From Hamadaea tsunoensis DSM 44101 (GTDB lineage Bacteria > Actinomycetota > Actinomycetes > Mycobacteriales > Micromonosporaceae), in assembly GCF_000428945.1 (NCBI RefSeq), contig NZ_AUAX01000004.1:310001-374000 (forward strand): a stretch of DNA of 64,000 nucleotides. The letters run 5' to 3'. Made by a program: the position numbers and the translations under genes. Position 1 is the first letter of the stretch; the number at the start of each line of letters is the position of its first letter. Of the stretch, positions 16,523 through 25,357 are shown one piece after another. The notes beneath the pieces were generated by a model. The model was not told the DNA's origin, made no database searches, and saw only the letters and a program-made list of their open reading frames with translations.

Positions 16523-17572
16523 GTGGAACTGACCACCCTCTGGTTCATCCTCATCGCGGTCCTGTGGACGGGCTACTTCGTCCTCGAAGGATTCGACTTC
16601 GGCGTCGGCATGCTGCTGCCGGTCATCGGCCGGGCCGCCGACCGCGACCTCGGCGAGCGGCGCCGGCGCGTGCTCATCAACACCATCGGACCGGTCTGGG
16701 ACGGCAACGAGGTGTGGGTGATCACCGCCGGCGGTGCCACCTTCGCCGCGTTCCCGGAGTGGTACGCGACCATGTTCAGCGCGTTCTACCTGGCGCTGCT
16801 GCTGATCCTGGTGGCGCTGATCGTCCGCGGGGTGGCGTTCGAGTACCGGGGCACCCGCGACAGCGCCCGCTGGCGGCAGCGGTGGGACTGGTGCATCGTC
16901 GCCGGCTCCGCGATCCCGGCGTTCCTGTGGGGCGTCGCGTTCGCCAACATCGTGCGCGGCCTGAAGATCGCACCCCGGCCGCTCAACGGGGGACCGCTGG
17001 AGTACATCGGCGGCTTCTGGGACCTGCTCAACCCGTACGCGCTGCTCGGCGGCCTGACGACGCTGCTGCTGTTCCTGACCCACGGGGCGATCTTCCTGGC
17101 CCTCAAGACGACCGGTGACGTACGCGACCGCGCCCGCAACGTCGCCACCGGCACGGGCCTGGCCGCGGCGGTCGTCGCGGTGGCGTTCCTGCTGTTCACC
17201 TTCAGCCAGCGCTCGACCGCCTGGTCGATCGCGACGGGGGTGCTGGCCGCGGCGTCGTTCGTCGCCGGCCTGCTGGTGCTGCGCGGCCGCCGGCCCCGCG
17301 AGGGCTGGGCGTTCCTCGGCACCGCCGTGGCGATCGGGCTCACCGTGGTGTCGCTGTTCCTGGCCCTCTACCCGGACGTGATGCCGTCGACGCTGCGCGA
17401 CGAGTGGAGCCTGACCATCCACAACGCATCGTCGACACCGTACACGCTGAAGATCATGACCTGGGTGGCGCTGGTGTTCACCCCGCTGGTGCTGCTCTAC
17501 CAGGGCTGGACCTACTGGGTGTTCCGCAAGCGCATCGGAGTGCAGCACATCCCGGCGGGCTCCGGTCACTGA
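16523..17572 (+). CDS. cydB: cytochrome bd oxidase subunit II
   Basis: A 349-residue partner of CydA. The N-terminus ELTTLWFILIAVLWTGYFVL then EGFDFGVG, and WDGNEVWVITAGGATFAAFP with EWYATMFSAFYLAL, are invariant features of the family. Eight or nine transmembrane helices are evident. Start is GTG with AGGAGA six nt upstream. The transcript ends at a strong hairpin shortly after the stop, so the oxidase operon is bicistronic. Confidence 0.96.
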   Translation: MELTTLWFILIAVLWTGYFVLEGFDFGVGMLLPVIGRAADRDLGERRRRVLINTIGPVWDGNEVWVITAGGATFAAFPEWYATMFSAFYLALLLILVALIVRGVAFEYRGTRDSARWRQRWDWCIVAGSAIPAFLWGVAFANIVRGLKIAPRPLNGGPLEYIGGFWDLLNPYALLGGLTTLLLFLTHGAIFLALKTTGDVRDRARNVATGTGLAAAVVAVAFLLFTFSQRSTAWSIATGVLAAASFVAGLLVLRGRRPREGWAFLGTAVAIGLTVVSLFLALYPDVMPSTLRDEWSLTIHNASSTPYTLKIMTWVALVFTPLVLLYQGWTYWVFRKRIGVQHIPAGSGH

Positions 17573-17595
17573 ACCACCGGCCCGATTCACTCCCG

Positions 17596-17623
17596 TAGGC
17601 GGCGCAGGGGACTGCGTCGCCTA
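17596..17623 (+). terminator. hairpin terminator after cydB
   Basis: TAGGCGGCGCAG, loop GGGA, then CTGCGTCGCCTA: a 12-bp stem with one mismatch (G-U in RNA), starting 24 nt after the cydB stop. Just beyond lie GGTACC-cgcca-GGTACC and an overlapping ACCCGCC...GGCGGGT pair (about 17650-17685), which may be further structure in front of the prenyltransferase gene. Confidence 0.75.
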
Positions 17624-17744
17624 CTCATTGATGAACATGAGTAAGAGGTTGGGTACCCGCCAGGTACCTCTTTAGGCGGGTGAATGACCTGATTGAGCAG
17701 CGTAGCGGTAGCGCCGGAGGCAAGATCACGGCATAGTCGGTGCC

Positions 17745-18653
17745 ATGAGAACCACCGCGGCAGGCCTGCGGACCGTCTGGCAGTTCGCCCGCCCGCACAC
17801 CATCATCGGCACGATCCTCGCGGTCTGCGCGCTGTACGTTCTCGCCAGCCACTCCGCCCACCGGCAGGACACGGGCATGTGGCTCGTGGTCCTCATCGCC
17901 AGCATCGCCGTCAACGTCTACGTCGTCGGCCTCAACCAGCTCACCGACGTCGAGATCGACCGGATCAACAAACCCTACCTGCCGCTCGCGGCGGGCAGCC
18001 TACGCCGGCCGAGCGCGGTCGTCATCGTCGTCGCCGCCGGCGTCGCGGCGCTCGCCCTGGCCGGCTGGCAGAGCGGCTACCTGTTCGCGGCGATCGCGGT
18101 CATCCTGCTCATCGGCACCGGCTACTCCCTGCCCCCGGTACGCCTCAAGCGGTTCCCGTTCTTCGCGGCCGCCTCGATCGTGCTGGCCCGGGCGGTCGTG
18201 GCCAACATCGGGGTGTACCTGGCGTACTCGGCGTCGCTGACGGGCCGGGCGGCGCTGCCCGCGTACGTGCTGCTGCTGGTGGGATTCCTGTTCGGATTCG
18301 CGATCGTCATCGCCCTGATGAAGGACGTCCCCGACGCCGACGGCGACCGCCGCAACCAGATCGCCACCCTCGTGCTGCGCATCGGACCGGCCGCCACGAT
18401 CCGGCTCTGCCAGGGCATCCTCGCCGCCTGCTACCTCGGGGTGATCGTCGCCGGACTGATCGGCGTCCCCGGTACGCGCGGCTGGATCCTCGTCGTCACC
18501 CACGCCGGAGCGCTCACGGTGATGCTGCTCGGGGCGCGCGGCCTCGACGCGGCGAACCCGAAGGCGGTCCACCGCTACTACATGCTCGTGTGGAAGCTGT
18601 TCTACTTCGAATTCCTGGCGATCCCGCTGGCCGTCCTCGTCGGACCGCACTGA
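17745..18653 (+). CDS. UbiA-type prenyltransferase, homogentisate phytyltransferase-like
   Basis: A 302-residue membrane prenyltransferase with about nine helices. The first prenyl-diphosphate motif is NQLTDVEIDRINKP (Asn64, Asp68, Asp72) and the second is KDVPDADGD near residues 192-200. The wording 'NQLxDVEIDRINKPYLPLAAG' is that of the homogentisate prenyltransferase branch (plant VTE2 type) rather than MenA or UbiA of quinone synthesis. Acceptor and prenyl chain remain uncertain in an actinomycete. Monocistronic: hairpins flank it on both sides. Confidence 0.87.
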   Translation: MRTTAAGLRTVWQFARPHTIIGTILAVCALYVLASHSAHRQDTGMWLVVLIASIAVNVYVVGLNQLTDVEIDRINKPYLPLAAGSLRRPSAVVIVVAAGVAALALAGWQSGYLFAAIAVILLIGTGYSLPPVRLKRFPFFAAASIVLARAVVANIGVYLAYSASLTGRAALPAYVLLLVGFLFGFAIVIALMKDVPDADGDRRNQIATLVLRIGPAATIRLCQGILAACYLGVIVAGLIGVPGTRGWILVVTHAGALTVMLLGARGLDAANPKAVHRYYMLVWKLFYFEFLAIPLAVLVGPH

Positions 18654-18691
18654 GCCCGGCCCGCTGAAACCGGCGTCTTCCCCCGCCGGAC

Positions 18692-18725
18692 GTTCCCCGG
18701 CGGCACGGCCAGGCCGCCGGGGAAC
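18692..18725. terminator. bidirectional terminator between convergent genes
   Basis: A perfect 13-bp inverted repeat, GTTCCCCGGCGGC - 8-nt loop - GCCGCCGGGGAAC, lies in the 79-bp gap between the ends of the plus-strand prenyltransferase and the minus-strand gene at 18733. Its position and symmetry fit termination from both sides. Confidence 0.85.
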
Positions 18726-18732
18726 AACTCGC

Positions 18733-19449
18733 CTACATACCGAGCTCGGCCAGCTTCGCCTCGACCTCGGCCAGTTCCGCGCGCAGCTTCTCGGCCTGGG
18801 ACTTGGCCGCGTCGCGCTCGGCGGCGAGGATCGCCTCGACGGCCTCGTGCACGCCCGGCACGTCGAGCAGACCGACGAACTGCAGCGCCTCGGCCGGCTT
18901 GATGACGTAGGGCTTGGCCAGCGCCTTCGTGCCCTGCGTCGCGCCGACGGTCCACTCGCCCTCGGTGTAGGCGAGGGTGACGGTCAGCGCCGCCGGCGGC
19001 TTGACCTTCGGGGCACGGGCCGCCGCCGCCTTACGCGGGGCGGGGGCGACGGGTTCGGCGGAAGCGGCGGGCTCGGACACGGTCGGCTCCTGACGGGCGG
19101 GCTTGGATGGTTGGGCAGGTTCGATGAGATCCTCGCCGACGGCCAGCGGACGGCGGCCACCGGGCAGCGTCTCCTCGACCGGCGGCTCGGCCGGCTTGAC
19201 GACCGCCGACTTCTTCGGCACCCCGCCACGCGGCGGCATCTCCAGGTCGGCGGGGGAGAACGGCAGCGCGTCGCCGCCGAACTTGACGACGATCCACTCG
19301 TCGTCGTCCTTCGGATTCCCCAGCTCGACGACCTGGCCGACCTGTCCGGCGATCTGCCCGGCGGACTCGGTGAACACCACCCGCGGACGTTTGCCGCCCT
19401 CGAGCACGGAGCGGATCTGATCGAGATCCGTCTTGGACAATCCGGCCAT
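18733..19449 (-). CDS. DUF6319-like hypothetical protein with helical C-terminus
   Basis: A 238-residue protein I recognise only loosely. The N-terminus MAGLSKTDLDQIRSVLEGGK leads into a small KOW/Tudor-like strand region (RVVFTESAGQIAGQVGQVVE), then a Pro/Ala/Lys-rich linker of about 85 residues, then a C-terminal part TVTLAYTEGEWTVGATQGTK and a charged coiled coil (AKSQAEKLRAELAEVEAKLA). It looks like a DNA- or nucleoid-associated protein, but this is inference. ATG 19449 is chosen; an in-frame GTG nine nt upstream is possible. Confidence 0.6.
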   Translation of the reverse strand: MAGLSKTDLDQIRSVLEGGKRPRVVFTESAGQIAGQVGQVVELGNPKDDDEWIVVKFGGDALPFSPADLEMPPRGGVPKKSAVVKPAEPPVEETLPGGRRPLAVGEDLIEPAQPSKPARQEPTVSEPAASAEPVAPAPRKAAAARAPKVKPPAALTVTLAYTEGEWTVGATQGTKALAKPYVIKPAEALQFVGLLDVPGVHEAVEAILAAERDAAKSQAEKLRAELAEVEAKLAELGM

Positions 19450-19757
19450 CCTCGTCACTTCGCTTTCGCCACCACGGCGGCCCGGAGGGGAGCCGCCTCT
19501 CTACGAACACATGTTTGACTAGAACTTCTACCAGAGGGCGCCGACAATCTTGACGCCGACATGCCATGTGGTGTTCGGGCGCAGGCTACTCCTTACCCGG
19601 GACGGCCACCTCCACCGTTGCGCCGCCCCCGCCTCCGACGATCTCGCGACCCGCGGCCTATGGGGGCTGTAGCGGTTCTGGAGGGTTTGTGTACCGGGGC
19701 CGCCTACGCTGCCGATCCATGGGCTGGTGCCGGGTCCCGCACGACCCGGCGCCGCCT

Positions 19758-19786
19758 CCGCCCGCGGTTTGGTGCACCGCGGGCGG
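19758..19786. repeat. perfect 11-bp inverted repeat
   Basis: CCGCCCGCGGT - TTGGTGC - ACCGCGGGCGG. It would form a very stable hairpin and may terminate readthrough from the minus-strand kinase gene whose stop is at 20001. Confidence 0.5.
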
Positions 19787-19868
19787 CTTGCGATGTGGGG
19801 GCGGGGCGGGCTCGCTGCGGTGCGGCCCGCTCGCCGCCCCCAGGCGCCGCCCCCGGGCCGCCGGCCAT

Positions 19869-19951
19869 CCCAAGATCCCGCTTGGATCACGGAAATCACC
19901 CGAATCTTGGCCCAAGATTACGTGGCGATCCCTGATCCACACGCGATCATG
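19869..19951 (+). repeat. dispersed palindromic element, family A, copy A1
   Basis: Outer arms GATCCCGCTTGGATCACGG and CCTGATCCACACGCGATC are imperfect inverted repeats; the core AATCTTGGCCCAAGATT is a near-perfect palindrome. The two spacers differ (AAATCACCCG on the left, ACGTGGCGAT on the right), which gives the element an orientation. It lies downstream of the minus-strand kinase gene. Confidence 0.8.
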
Positions 19952-20000
19952 CGGCCGCGGGACGGGCACGCGATCATGCTGCGTGGGGACGCGCACGCGG

Positions 20001-20942
20001 TCATGCGGCGGGGTAGAGCTCCAGGGGTGCGGCCGCCGGCACGGTGCCGTCGAGGGCCGCGGCCGCGAGCAGGGCCGCCCCGTCGACCGCGGTCCCTCGC
20101 GGCGAGATCCGGGTCGCGTCCGCGTCGACCGTCGCGGTGAAGGCGGTCCACAGCGCGTCGCCGGCCTGGAACAGGTTGCCGGTCGGCGCGACCGTCCGCG
20201 GCGCGCCGTCGGGCAGCGCGGCGAGCGCGGTCTGCGCGAGCTGCGTACCGGCTTCGGCGAGCAGGGCGGTGGCGACCGGGTCACCGTCGGCGGCGGCCGC
20301 CGCGACCGCGGGCACGAAACCCGCCATCACACCCGCCCGGTCGGCCCGCGTCGCGAGCTCGCGTACCAGGTCGGCGGGGGTGCCGAAGCGTTCGCGCAGT
20401 GCCGCCAGCAACGCCGGTGAGCCGCCCGGCCGGCCGTCGTCGGCGCGCAGCGCCGCCTGCAGCGCGGCGCGGCCCAGCCACGATCCGCCGCCGACGTCGC
20501 CGATCAGGTAACCCCAGCCGTCCACCCGCCGCCACGTACCGGCCAGGTCCGTGCCCAGCGCCACGGCGCCGGTCCCCGCCGCGACCACCGCGCCGCCGGC
20601 CAGGCCGAGCGCCCCCGCCCAGGAGGTCAGCATGTCGGAACACAATCCGACGGTACGCGCGCCGCCGGCCTCGCCGAGGGCTGCCGGGAGGCGTACGCGC
20701 AGGTCGGCGCCGAGCATCGCGAACCCGGTCAGCCCGGCGGCCACGGAGTCGACAGTGGACACGCCGGTCTCGTGAAGGAGCTCCGTCACGAGGGGTACGA
20801 GGGTGGCGACCGCGTTGTCGGCGTCGATCCCGCCGGTGCCGACGCGGCTGGCCATGTCGACCCGGCTGCAGGCGCGTACGCGCCCGTCAACGGCGAGTAC
20901 GCCACGCGCGCCGGTGCCGCCGACATCGAGGCCGATACACAT
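20001..20942 (-). CDS. BadF/BadG-type N-acetylglucosamine (amino-sugar) kinase
   Basis: A 313-residue ASKHA-fold kinase. The phosphate-1 loop is GLDVGGTGARG at residues 4-14, and GTGAVALG is the second glycine-rich phosphate loop. BadF/BadG members in this setting phosphorylate GlcNAc or related amino sugars at C6. The ATG at 20942 opens directly before the phosphate-1 strand; the frame is open further upstream but without family similarity. It is divergent from the binding-protein gene at 21144 and probably phosphorylates the sugar imported by that transporter before the MurQ step. Confidence 0.85.
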   Translation of the reverse strand: MCIGLDVGGTGARGVLAVDGRVRACSRVDMASRVGTGGIDADNAVATLVPLVTELLHETGVSTVDSVAAGLTGFAMLGADLRVRLPAALGEAGGARTVGLCSDMLTSWAGALGLAGGAVVAAGTGAVALGTDLAGTWRRVDGWGYLIGDVGGGSWLGRAALQAALRADDGRPGGSPALLAALRERFGTPADLVRELATRADRAGVMAGFVPAVAAAAADGDPVATALLAEAGTQLAQTALAALPDGAPRTVAPTGNLFQAGDALWTAFTATVDADATRISPRGTAVDGAALLAAAALDGTVPAAAPLELYPAA

Positions 20943-21143
20943 CACGGCGGCACTGTACACCGGCCGCGAACCGAGCGGTGATTTCTTAACAATCGTAAAA
21001 ACGTGACGGTTAAACCTTGACAGCGGCAACGGTCGCCGGGCAGCCTGCTTTCACCACCGCAGCGAGCCACCCGGCCCGTACCCACATTGCCGATCCATCC
21101 CACCCTGGATGAAGTCCATCAACGAAGAGGGACAGCGAAGACG
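20943..21143. promoter_or_regulatory. divergent promoter region of the amino-sugar locus
   Basis: The 201-bp gap between kinase and binding-protein genes includes an AT-rich patch: TTAACAATCGTAAAAACGTG then ACGGTTAA (about 20987-21014). It contains TTAAC...GTTAA ends around a CGT-AAAA-ACG centre, a reasonable operator for the RpiR-family regulator encoded downstream. A TTGACA follows near 21018, but no matching -10 is clear. Confidence 0.4.
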
Positions 21144-22565
21144 ATGTCTGTACAGGATCTTTCCCGCCGCTCGCTGCTGCGAGCGGGTGTGAGCACGGCG
21201 GCGGTCGCCGGTTCGGCCGGCCTTCTCGCCGGCTGCGCGCTCGGCGACGACAAGTCGTCCGACAACAGCGGCAACAAGGGCACGGTCAGCGAGAAGAACC
21301 CGCTGGGCGTCAAGGAGGACGCGGCGCTGGAGGTCGTCGTCTTCAACGGCGGCTTCGGCGAGGACTACGCCAAGGCCCACGAGGCGATGTACAAGGAGAA
21401 CTTCCCGAAGGCCGAGATCAAGCACGAGGCCGTCGTCGAGATCTCCAAGACGCTGCAGCCGCGTTTCGTCGACGGTACGCCGCCCGACGTCATCGACAAC
21501 TCCGGCGCCGGCCAGATCGACAACGGCGGCCTGGTCTCGCAGAACGCGCTGGCCGAGCTGTCGCCGCTGCTCGACGCGCCGAGCCTGGACATCACCGGCA
21601 AGAAGGTCCGCGAGACCCTGCTGCCGGGCGCGATCGAGACCGGCACCTTCGACGGCAAGACGTACATCCTGAACTACGCGTACACGGTGTACGGGCTCTG
21701 GCACTCCACGAAGCTGTTCACGGACAAGGGCTGGAGCGTCCCCAAGACCTGGGACGACCACATCGCCCTGTGCAAGAACATCAAGGCCGCGGGCATCGCG
21801 CCGTGGACCTACCCGGGCAAGCACCCGCGCTACATGAGCTGGCCGGTCATCTCGACCGCGATCAAGCTCGCCGGGCCGGAGGTCGCCATGGCGATCGACA
21901 ACCTGGAGCCCAACGCCTGGACGTCGGACGCGATGAAGACCGCCGCCGACGCCTGGTACCAGATCGTCAAGGACAAGTACATCCTGGACGGCTCGGCGGG
22001 CCTGGACCACATCCAGTCCGAGACCGAGTGGGCCAAGGGCAAGGTCGCCTTCGTCAGCTGCGGATCGTGGCTGGAGAACGAGATCAAGGCGGTCACCCCC
22101 GCCGGCTTCAACATGGCCGTGACGCCCACCCCGAGCCTCGGCAGCGGCGACAAGCTGCCGTTCGAGGCGATCCGCGGCACCGCCGGGGAGCCGTTCATCG
22201 TGCCTGCCAAGGCCAAGAACGAGCTCGGCGGCCTGGAATACCTGCGCACGATGCTGTCGATGAAGGGCGCGAAGGACTTCACCGGCAAGGTCTCCAGCCT
22301 CACCATCGTGAGCGGCTCGGCCGACGGCGTACAGCTGCCGCCCGGCCTGACCTCCTGCGTCGACGTGCTGAAGGCGTCCGGGAGCAACGGATTCAACTGG
22401 ATCTACAACATCTACTACCGCAAGCTCGAGCGCAACCTGGTCGACGCGGCGTGCGGCGAGTTCTTCGGCGGCCGGTCGACCCCGGCCGAGTTCCTCGCCG
22501 CCTGCCAGAAGGGCGCCGACTCCATCGCGTCCGACACCACGATCAAGAAGTACAAGCGGAGTTGA
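21144..22565 (+). CDS. Tat-exported lipoprotein, sugar ABC transporter binding protein (NgcE-like)
   Basis: A 473-residue substrate-binding protein. The N-terminus has SRRSLLRAGVSTAAVAGSAG and then LLAGC: a twin-arginine signal ending in a lipobox Cys at about residue 31. The mature part is a cluster-B type sugar-binding protein similar to NgcE, the GlcNAc/chitobiose receptor of streptomycetes. ATG 21144 is chosen because it places the Tat motif at the right distance. The two permease genes follow with 1-nt spacing and a 4-nt overlap; no ATPase gene is present, as is usual when a shared MsiK-type ATPase serves several importers. Confidence 0.9.
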   Translation: MSVQDLSRRSLLRAGVSTAAVAGSAGLLAGCALGDDKSSDNSGNKGTVSEKNPLGVKEDAALEVVVFNGGFGEDYAKAHEAMYKENFPKAEIKHEAVVEISKTLQPRFVDGTPPDVIDNSGAGQIDNGGLVSQNALAELSPLLDAPSLDITGKKVRETLLPGAIETGTFDGKTYILNYAYTVYGLWHSTKLFTDKGWSVPKTWDDHIALCKNIKAAGIAPWTYPGKHPRYMSWPVISTAIKLAGPEVAMAIDNLEPNAWTSDAMKTAADAWYQIVKDKYILDGSAGLDHIQSETEWAKGKVAFVSCGSWLENEIKAVTPAGFNMAVTPTPSLGSGDKLPFEAIRGTAGEPFIVPAKAKNELGGLEYLRTMLSMKGAKDFTGKVSSLTIVSGSADGVQLPPGLTSCVDVLKASGSNGFNWIYNIYYRKLERNLVDAACGEFFGGRSTPAEFLAACQKGADSIASDTTIKKYKRS

Positions 22566-22566
22566 G

Positions 22567-23478
22567 ATGAGGCACGGCAAGTACCCGCTGCTGCTGGCGT
22601 TCCTGCTACCGCCACTGGCGATCTACGGGTACTTCGTCGTCTCCCCGTACGCGCAGACGTTCCTGGTCGCGGCGACGGACTGGCAGGGTCTGTCGCCCGA
22701 CTACAACTTCGTCGGCCTGGACAACTTCAAACGCCTGTGGCACGACGAGTACGTCTGGAACGCGCTGCTGCACAACGTGTGGCTGTTGCTGCTGCTGCCC
22801 GTGCTGACGATCGCGCTGTCGCTGTTCCTGGCGACGATGCTCAACGTCGGCGGACGCGGCGGACGCGGCACGGTACGCGGAGTCCGCGGTTCCGGCATCT
22901 ACAAGGTGGTCTACTTCGCCCCCCAGATGCTGTCGGTGTCGATCATCGGAGTGCTCTGGACGCAGATCTACGACCCGCGCGGCGGCCTGCTCAACGGGCT
23001 GCTGCGCGCGGTCGGCCTCGACGGGCTGGCGCAGGTGTGGCTCGGCGACCCGAACTTCGCGTTCTGGGCGCTGCTGGCCGTCATGGTCTGGTCCAACGTC
23101 GGCTTCTACGTCGTGCTGTTCGGCGCCGCGATGCAGGCCGTCCCGCGCGACATCTACGAGGCCGCCGCCCTGGACGGGGCCGGCCGCACGCGTACGCTGC
23201 TGCGCATCACGGTCCCGCTGCTGTGGGACACGATCCAGGTGGCGTGGGTGTACCTGGCGATCATCGCCATGGACGGGTTCGCGATCGTGCAGATCATGAC
23301 CCGCGGCGGCCCCGACTTCTCCACCGACGTCGTCGGCGAGCGGCTGTACGACACCTCGTTCGGGGAGTCGAAGTTCGGCTACGGCTCGGCCATCGGCGTC
23401 GTCATGTTCTTCCTGACCCTGAGCATCACCGTCCTCGCCCTGCGGGTGACCCGGCGCGAGAGGATCGAGCTGTCGTGA
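22567..23478 (+). CDS. sugar ABC transporter permease (NgcF-like)
   Basis: A 303-residue MalF-type permease with six helices. The EAA loop that docks the ATPase is IYEAAALDGAGRTRTLLRITVPLL. It begins 1 nt after the binding-protein stop and ends in a GTGA overlap with the next permease. A Gly/Arg-rich cytoplasmic stretch (NVGGRGGRGTVRGVRGSG) precedes the third helix. Together with its partner it forms the transmembrane channel. Confidence 0.92.
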   Translation: MRHGKYPLLLAFLLPPLAIYGYFVVSPYAQTFLVAATDWQGLSPDYNFVGLDNFKRLWHDEYVWNALLHNVWLLLLLPVLTIALSLFLATMLNVGGRGGRGTVRGVRGSGIYKVVYFAPQMLSVSIIGVLWTQIYDPRGGLLNGLLRAVGLDGLAQVWLGDPNFAFWALLAVMVWSNVGFYVVLFGAAMQAVPRDIYEAAALDGAGRTRTLLRITVPLLWDTIQVAWVYLAIIAMDGFAIVQIMTRGGPDFSTDVVGERLYDTSFGESKFGYGSAIGVVMFFLTLSITVLALRVTRRERIELS

Positions 23479-24374
23479 GCGAGGCCGTGTCGACCGCTTC
23501 GACCAGACCCGCGACCCGGGCGCGTACGCGCGTCGGCCGGGGCGCCCTCGTCGACGGAACCCTGAACGTCTTCTCGCACGGGTTCCTCGTGCTGTGGGCG
23601 CTGATGACGGCGCTGCCGCTGCTGTGGGCGGCGCTCAGCGCGTTCAAGAGCGACGACGAGATCCTGTCCGACCCGTGGGGCCTGCCGAGCGAGCTGCGCT
23701 GGTCGAACTTCAGCCGGGCCTGGACGCACGGGCACATCGGGCTGTACTTCCTCAACACCGGCATCGTGCTGCTGGGGTCGCTGACGCTGACGATGCTGCT
23801 CGGCGCGACGGCCGCGTACGCCCTGGCCCGCTACGAGTTCCGGGGCAACCGGTTGATCTACTTCGCGTTCGTCGGCGGCATGATGTTCCCCGTCGTGCTC
23901 GCCTTCGTGCCGCTGTTCTTCGTGGTACGCAACGCCGGGCTGCTCGACAGCCTGCCCGGCCTGATGCTGGTGTACACGGCGTACTCGCTGCCGTTCACGG
24001 TGTTCTTCCTGACGGCGTTCTTCCGGACGCTGCCGACGGCCGTCAGCGAGGCCGCCCTGATCGACGGATGCGGACCGTTCCGGCTGTTCTTCCGGGTCAT
24101 GCTGCCGATGGCCAAACCCGGCCTGATCAGCGTCGGCATCTTCAACTTCCTCGGCCACTGGAACCAGTACCTGCTGCCGGTCGTGCTGCTCAAGAACGAC
24201 GACAAGTACGTCCTGGCGCAGGGGCTGGCCGCTCTGGCGGTCAGCGAGGGCTATCGGGGTGACTACTCCCGGCTGTTCGCCGGACTGACCCTGGCCATGT
24301 TGCCGGTCCTGGTCGTCTACGCGGTATTCCAGCGCCAAGTGCAGGCCGGTCTCACCGCCGGGCAGATGAAGTGA
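23475..24374 (+). CDS. sugar ABC transporter permease (NgcG-like)
   Basis: A 299-residue MalG-type permease. The start is the GTG at 23475, overlapping the preceding stop by 4 nt; the open frame extends far upstream only as an artefact of GC content. The EAA motif is VSEAALIDGCGPFRLFFRVMLPM. Ends with a GTGA overlap into the regulator gene, so five genes from 21144 to 26234 are coupled. Confidence 0.92.
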   Translation: MSEAVSTASTRPATRARTRVGRGALVDGTLNVFSHGFLVLWALMTALPLLWAALSAFKSDDEILSDPWGLPSELRWSNFSRAWTHGHIGLYFLNTGIVLLGSLTLTMLLGATAAYALARYEFRGNRLIYFAFVGGMMFPVVLAFVPLFFVVRNAGLLDSLPGLMLVYTAYSLPFTVFFLTAFFRTLPTAVSEAALIDGCGPFRLFFRVMLPMAKPGLISVGIFNFLGHWNQYLLPVVLLKNDDKYVLAQGLAALAVSEGYRGDYSRLFAGLTLAMLPVLVVYAVFQRQVQAGLTAGQMK

Positions 24375-25357
24375 CGGATGATGTTCGCATGACTGGTCTG
24401 ACGGCCCACAGCGACAACACGGCGGCGCACCGCGACACACCGCCGATCGACGCGGACTCCCTGCTCGCCCGGCTGCGCGGGCTGCTGCCCTCGCTGCCCG
24501 AGTCCGAGCAGGCGGTCGGCCGCCTCGTGATCGACAAACCGTCGGAGATCGCCCGGGCGAGCATCTCGGAACTGGCCCGCCGGGCGGGCACGTCGGCCAC
24601 CACCGTCACCCGGTTCTGCCGCGACGTCGGCCTGACCGGCTACCACGAGCTGCGGCTGCTGCTCGCCGTCGCCGTCGACCGGCAGCAGTCCGCCGGCCGG
24701 CACGTGCCGATCGGCGCCGACACCGACATCGCCCCCGACGACGCCCTGCCGGCCATCGCGCAGAAGATGGCACACGCCGCGCAGCGCGCCATCCAGGACA
24801 CCCTCGACACGTTCGACCTCGAGGCGCTGGCCGCCGCGGTCGAGGCCCTCAACGGCGCCGGCCGGGTCTACATCTACGGCGTCGGCTCCTCCGACGTCGT
24901 CGTCGCCGACCTCGACCACAAGCTCTCCCACCTCGGGCTGACCTGCGTCACGTACGCCGACGTGCACCGCTCCATGGCGTCGGCCGCCCACCTCACCCCG
25001 TCGGACGTGGTCATCGCGGTATCGCACTCCGGGCGTACCGCCGAGGTCCTCGATCCGGTACGCGTCGCGCGGGGACGCGGCGCGACCACCCTGGCGATCA
25101 CCAACTACCCCCGGTCGCCCCTGGCCGATCTGGTCGACATCGTGCTGAGCAGCGCCGGACGGGAGAGCATCTTCTTCCGCACCGGCGCGACGGTCAGCCG
25201 CATCGCCCAGCTCTACGTCGCCGACTGTCTGTTCGTCGCGCTCGCCCAGCGCCGCGGGGACCAGACGTGGGAGGCGTTCGACCGCGTGCACGACGCGGTC
25301 TCGTCCCGACACTCTGCAGGCAGGAACAGCAACCGTGTACGTGGAAGTCGAACCTGA
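24371..25357 (+). CDS. RpiR/MurR-family transcriptional regulator (HTH + SIS)
   Basis: A 328-residue regulator. An N-terminal RpiR helix-turn-helix (LPESEQAVGRLVIDKPSEIA, then SISELARRAGTSATTVTRFC) is followed by a SIS sugar-phosphate domain with GRVYIYGVGSSDVVV and VIAVSHSGRTAEVL. Proteins of this type sense MurNAc-6-P or GlcNAc-6-P and repress transport and catabolic genes. The GTG at 24371 overlaps the permease stop (GTGA); ATG 24389 is a possible alternative. Lying between transporter and murQ, it is the obvious local regulator. Confidence 0.88.
   Translation: MTDDVRMTGLTAHSDNTAAHRDTPPIDADSLLARLRGLLPSLPESEQAVGRLVIDKPSEIARASISELARRAGTSATTVTRFCRDVGLTGYHELRLLLAVAVDRQQSAGRHVPIGADTDIAPDDALPAIAQKMAHAAQRAIQDTLDTFDLEALAAAVEALNGAGRVYIYGVGSSDVVVADLDHKLSHLGLTCVTYADVHRSMASAAHLTPSDVVIAVSHSGRTAEVLDPVRVARGRGATTLAITNYPRSPLADLVDIVLSSAGRESIFFRTGATVSRIAQLYVADCLFVALAQRRGDQTWEAFDRVHDAVSSRHSAGRNSNRVRGSRT

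Larger units (their letters stand above)
19450..20000. other. 551-bp gene-free region holding palindrome copy A1 and another inverted repeat
   Basis: No frame here has a plausible protein: long open frames exist on both strands but read as Arg/Pro/Ala filler and start inside the palindromic element. The region holds the 5' flank of the minus-strand gene ending at 19449, a perfect 11-bp hairpin (19758-19786) and palindrome copy A1 (19869-19951). The stretch 19561-19750 has no structure I can name. Confidence 0.55.

Noticed and set aside
19528-19899. Possible 123-residue protein in the 19.5-20.0 kb gap
   Set aside because: Its start lies inside palindrome A1 and the sequence is low-information Arg/Pro/Gly. 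No ribosome site.
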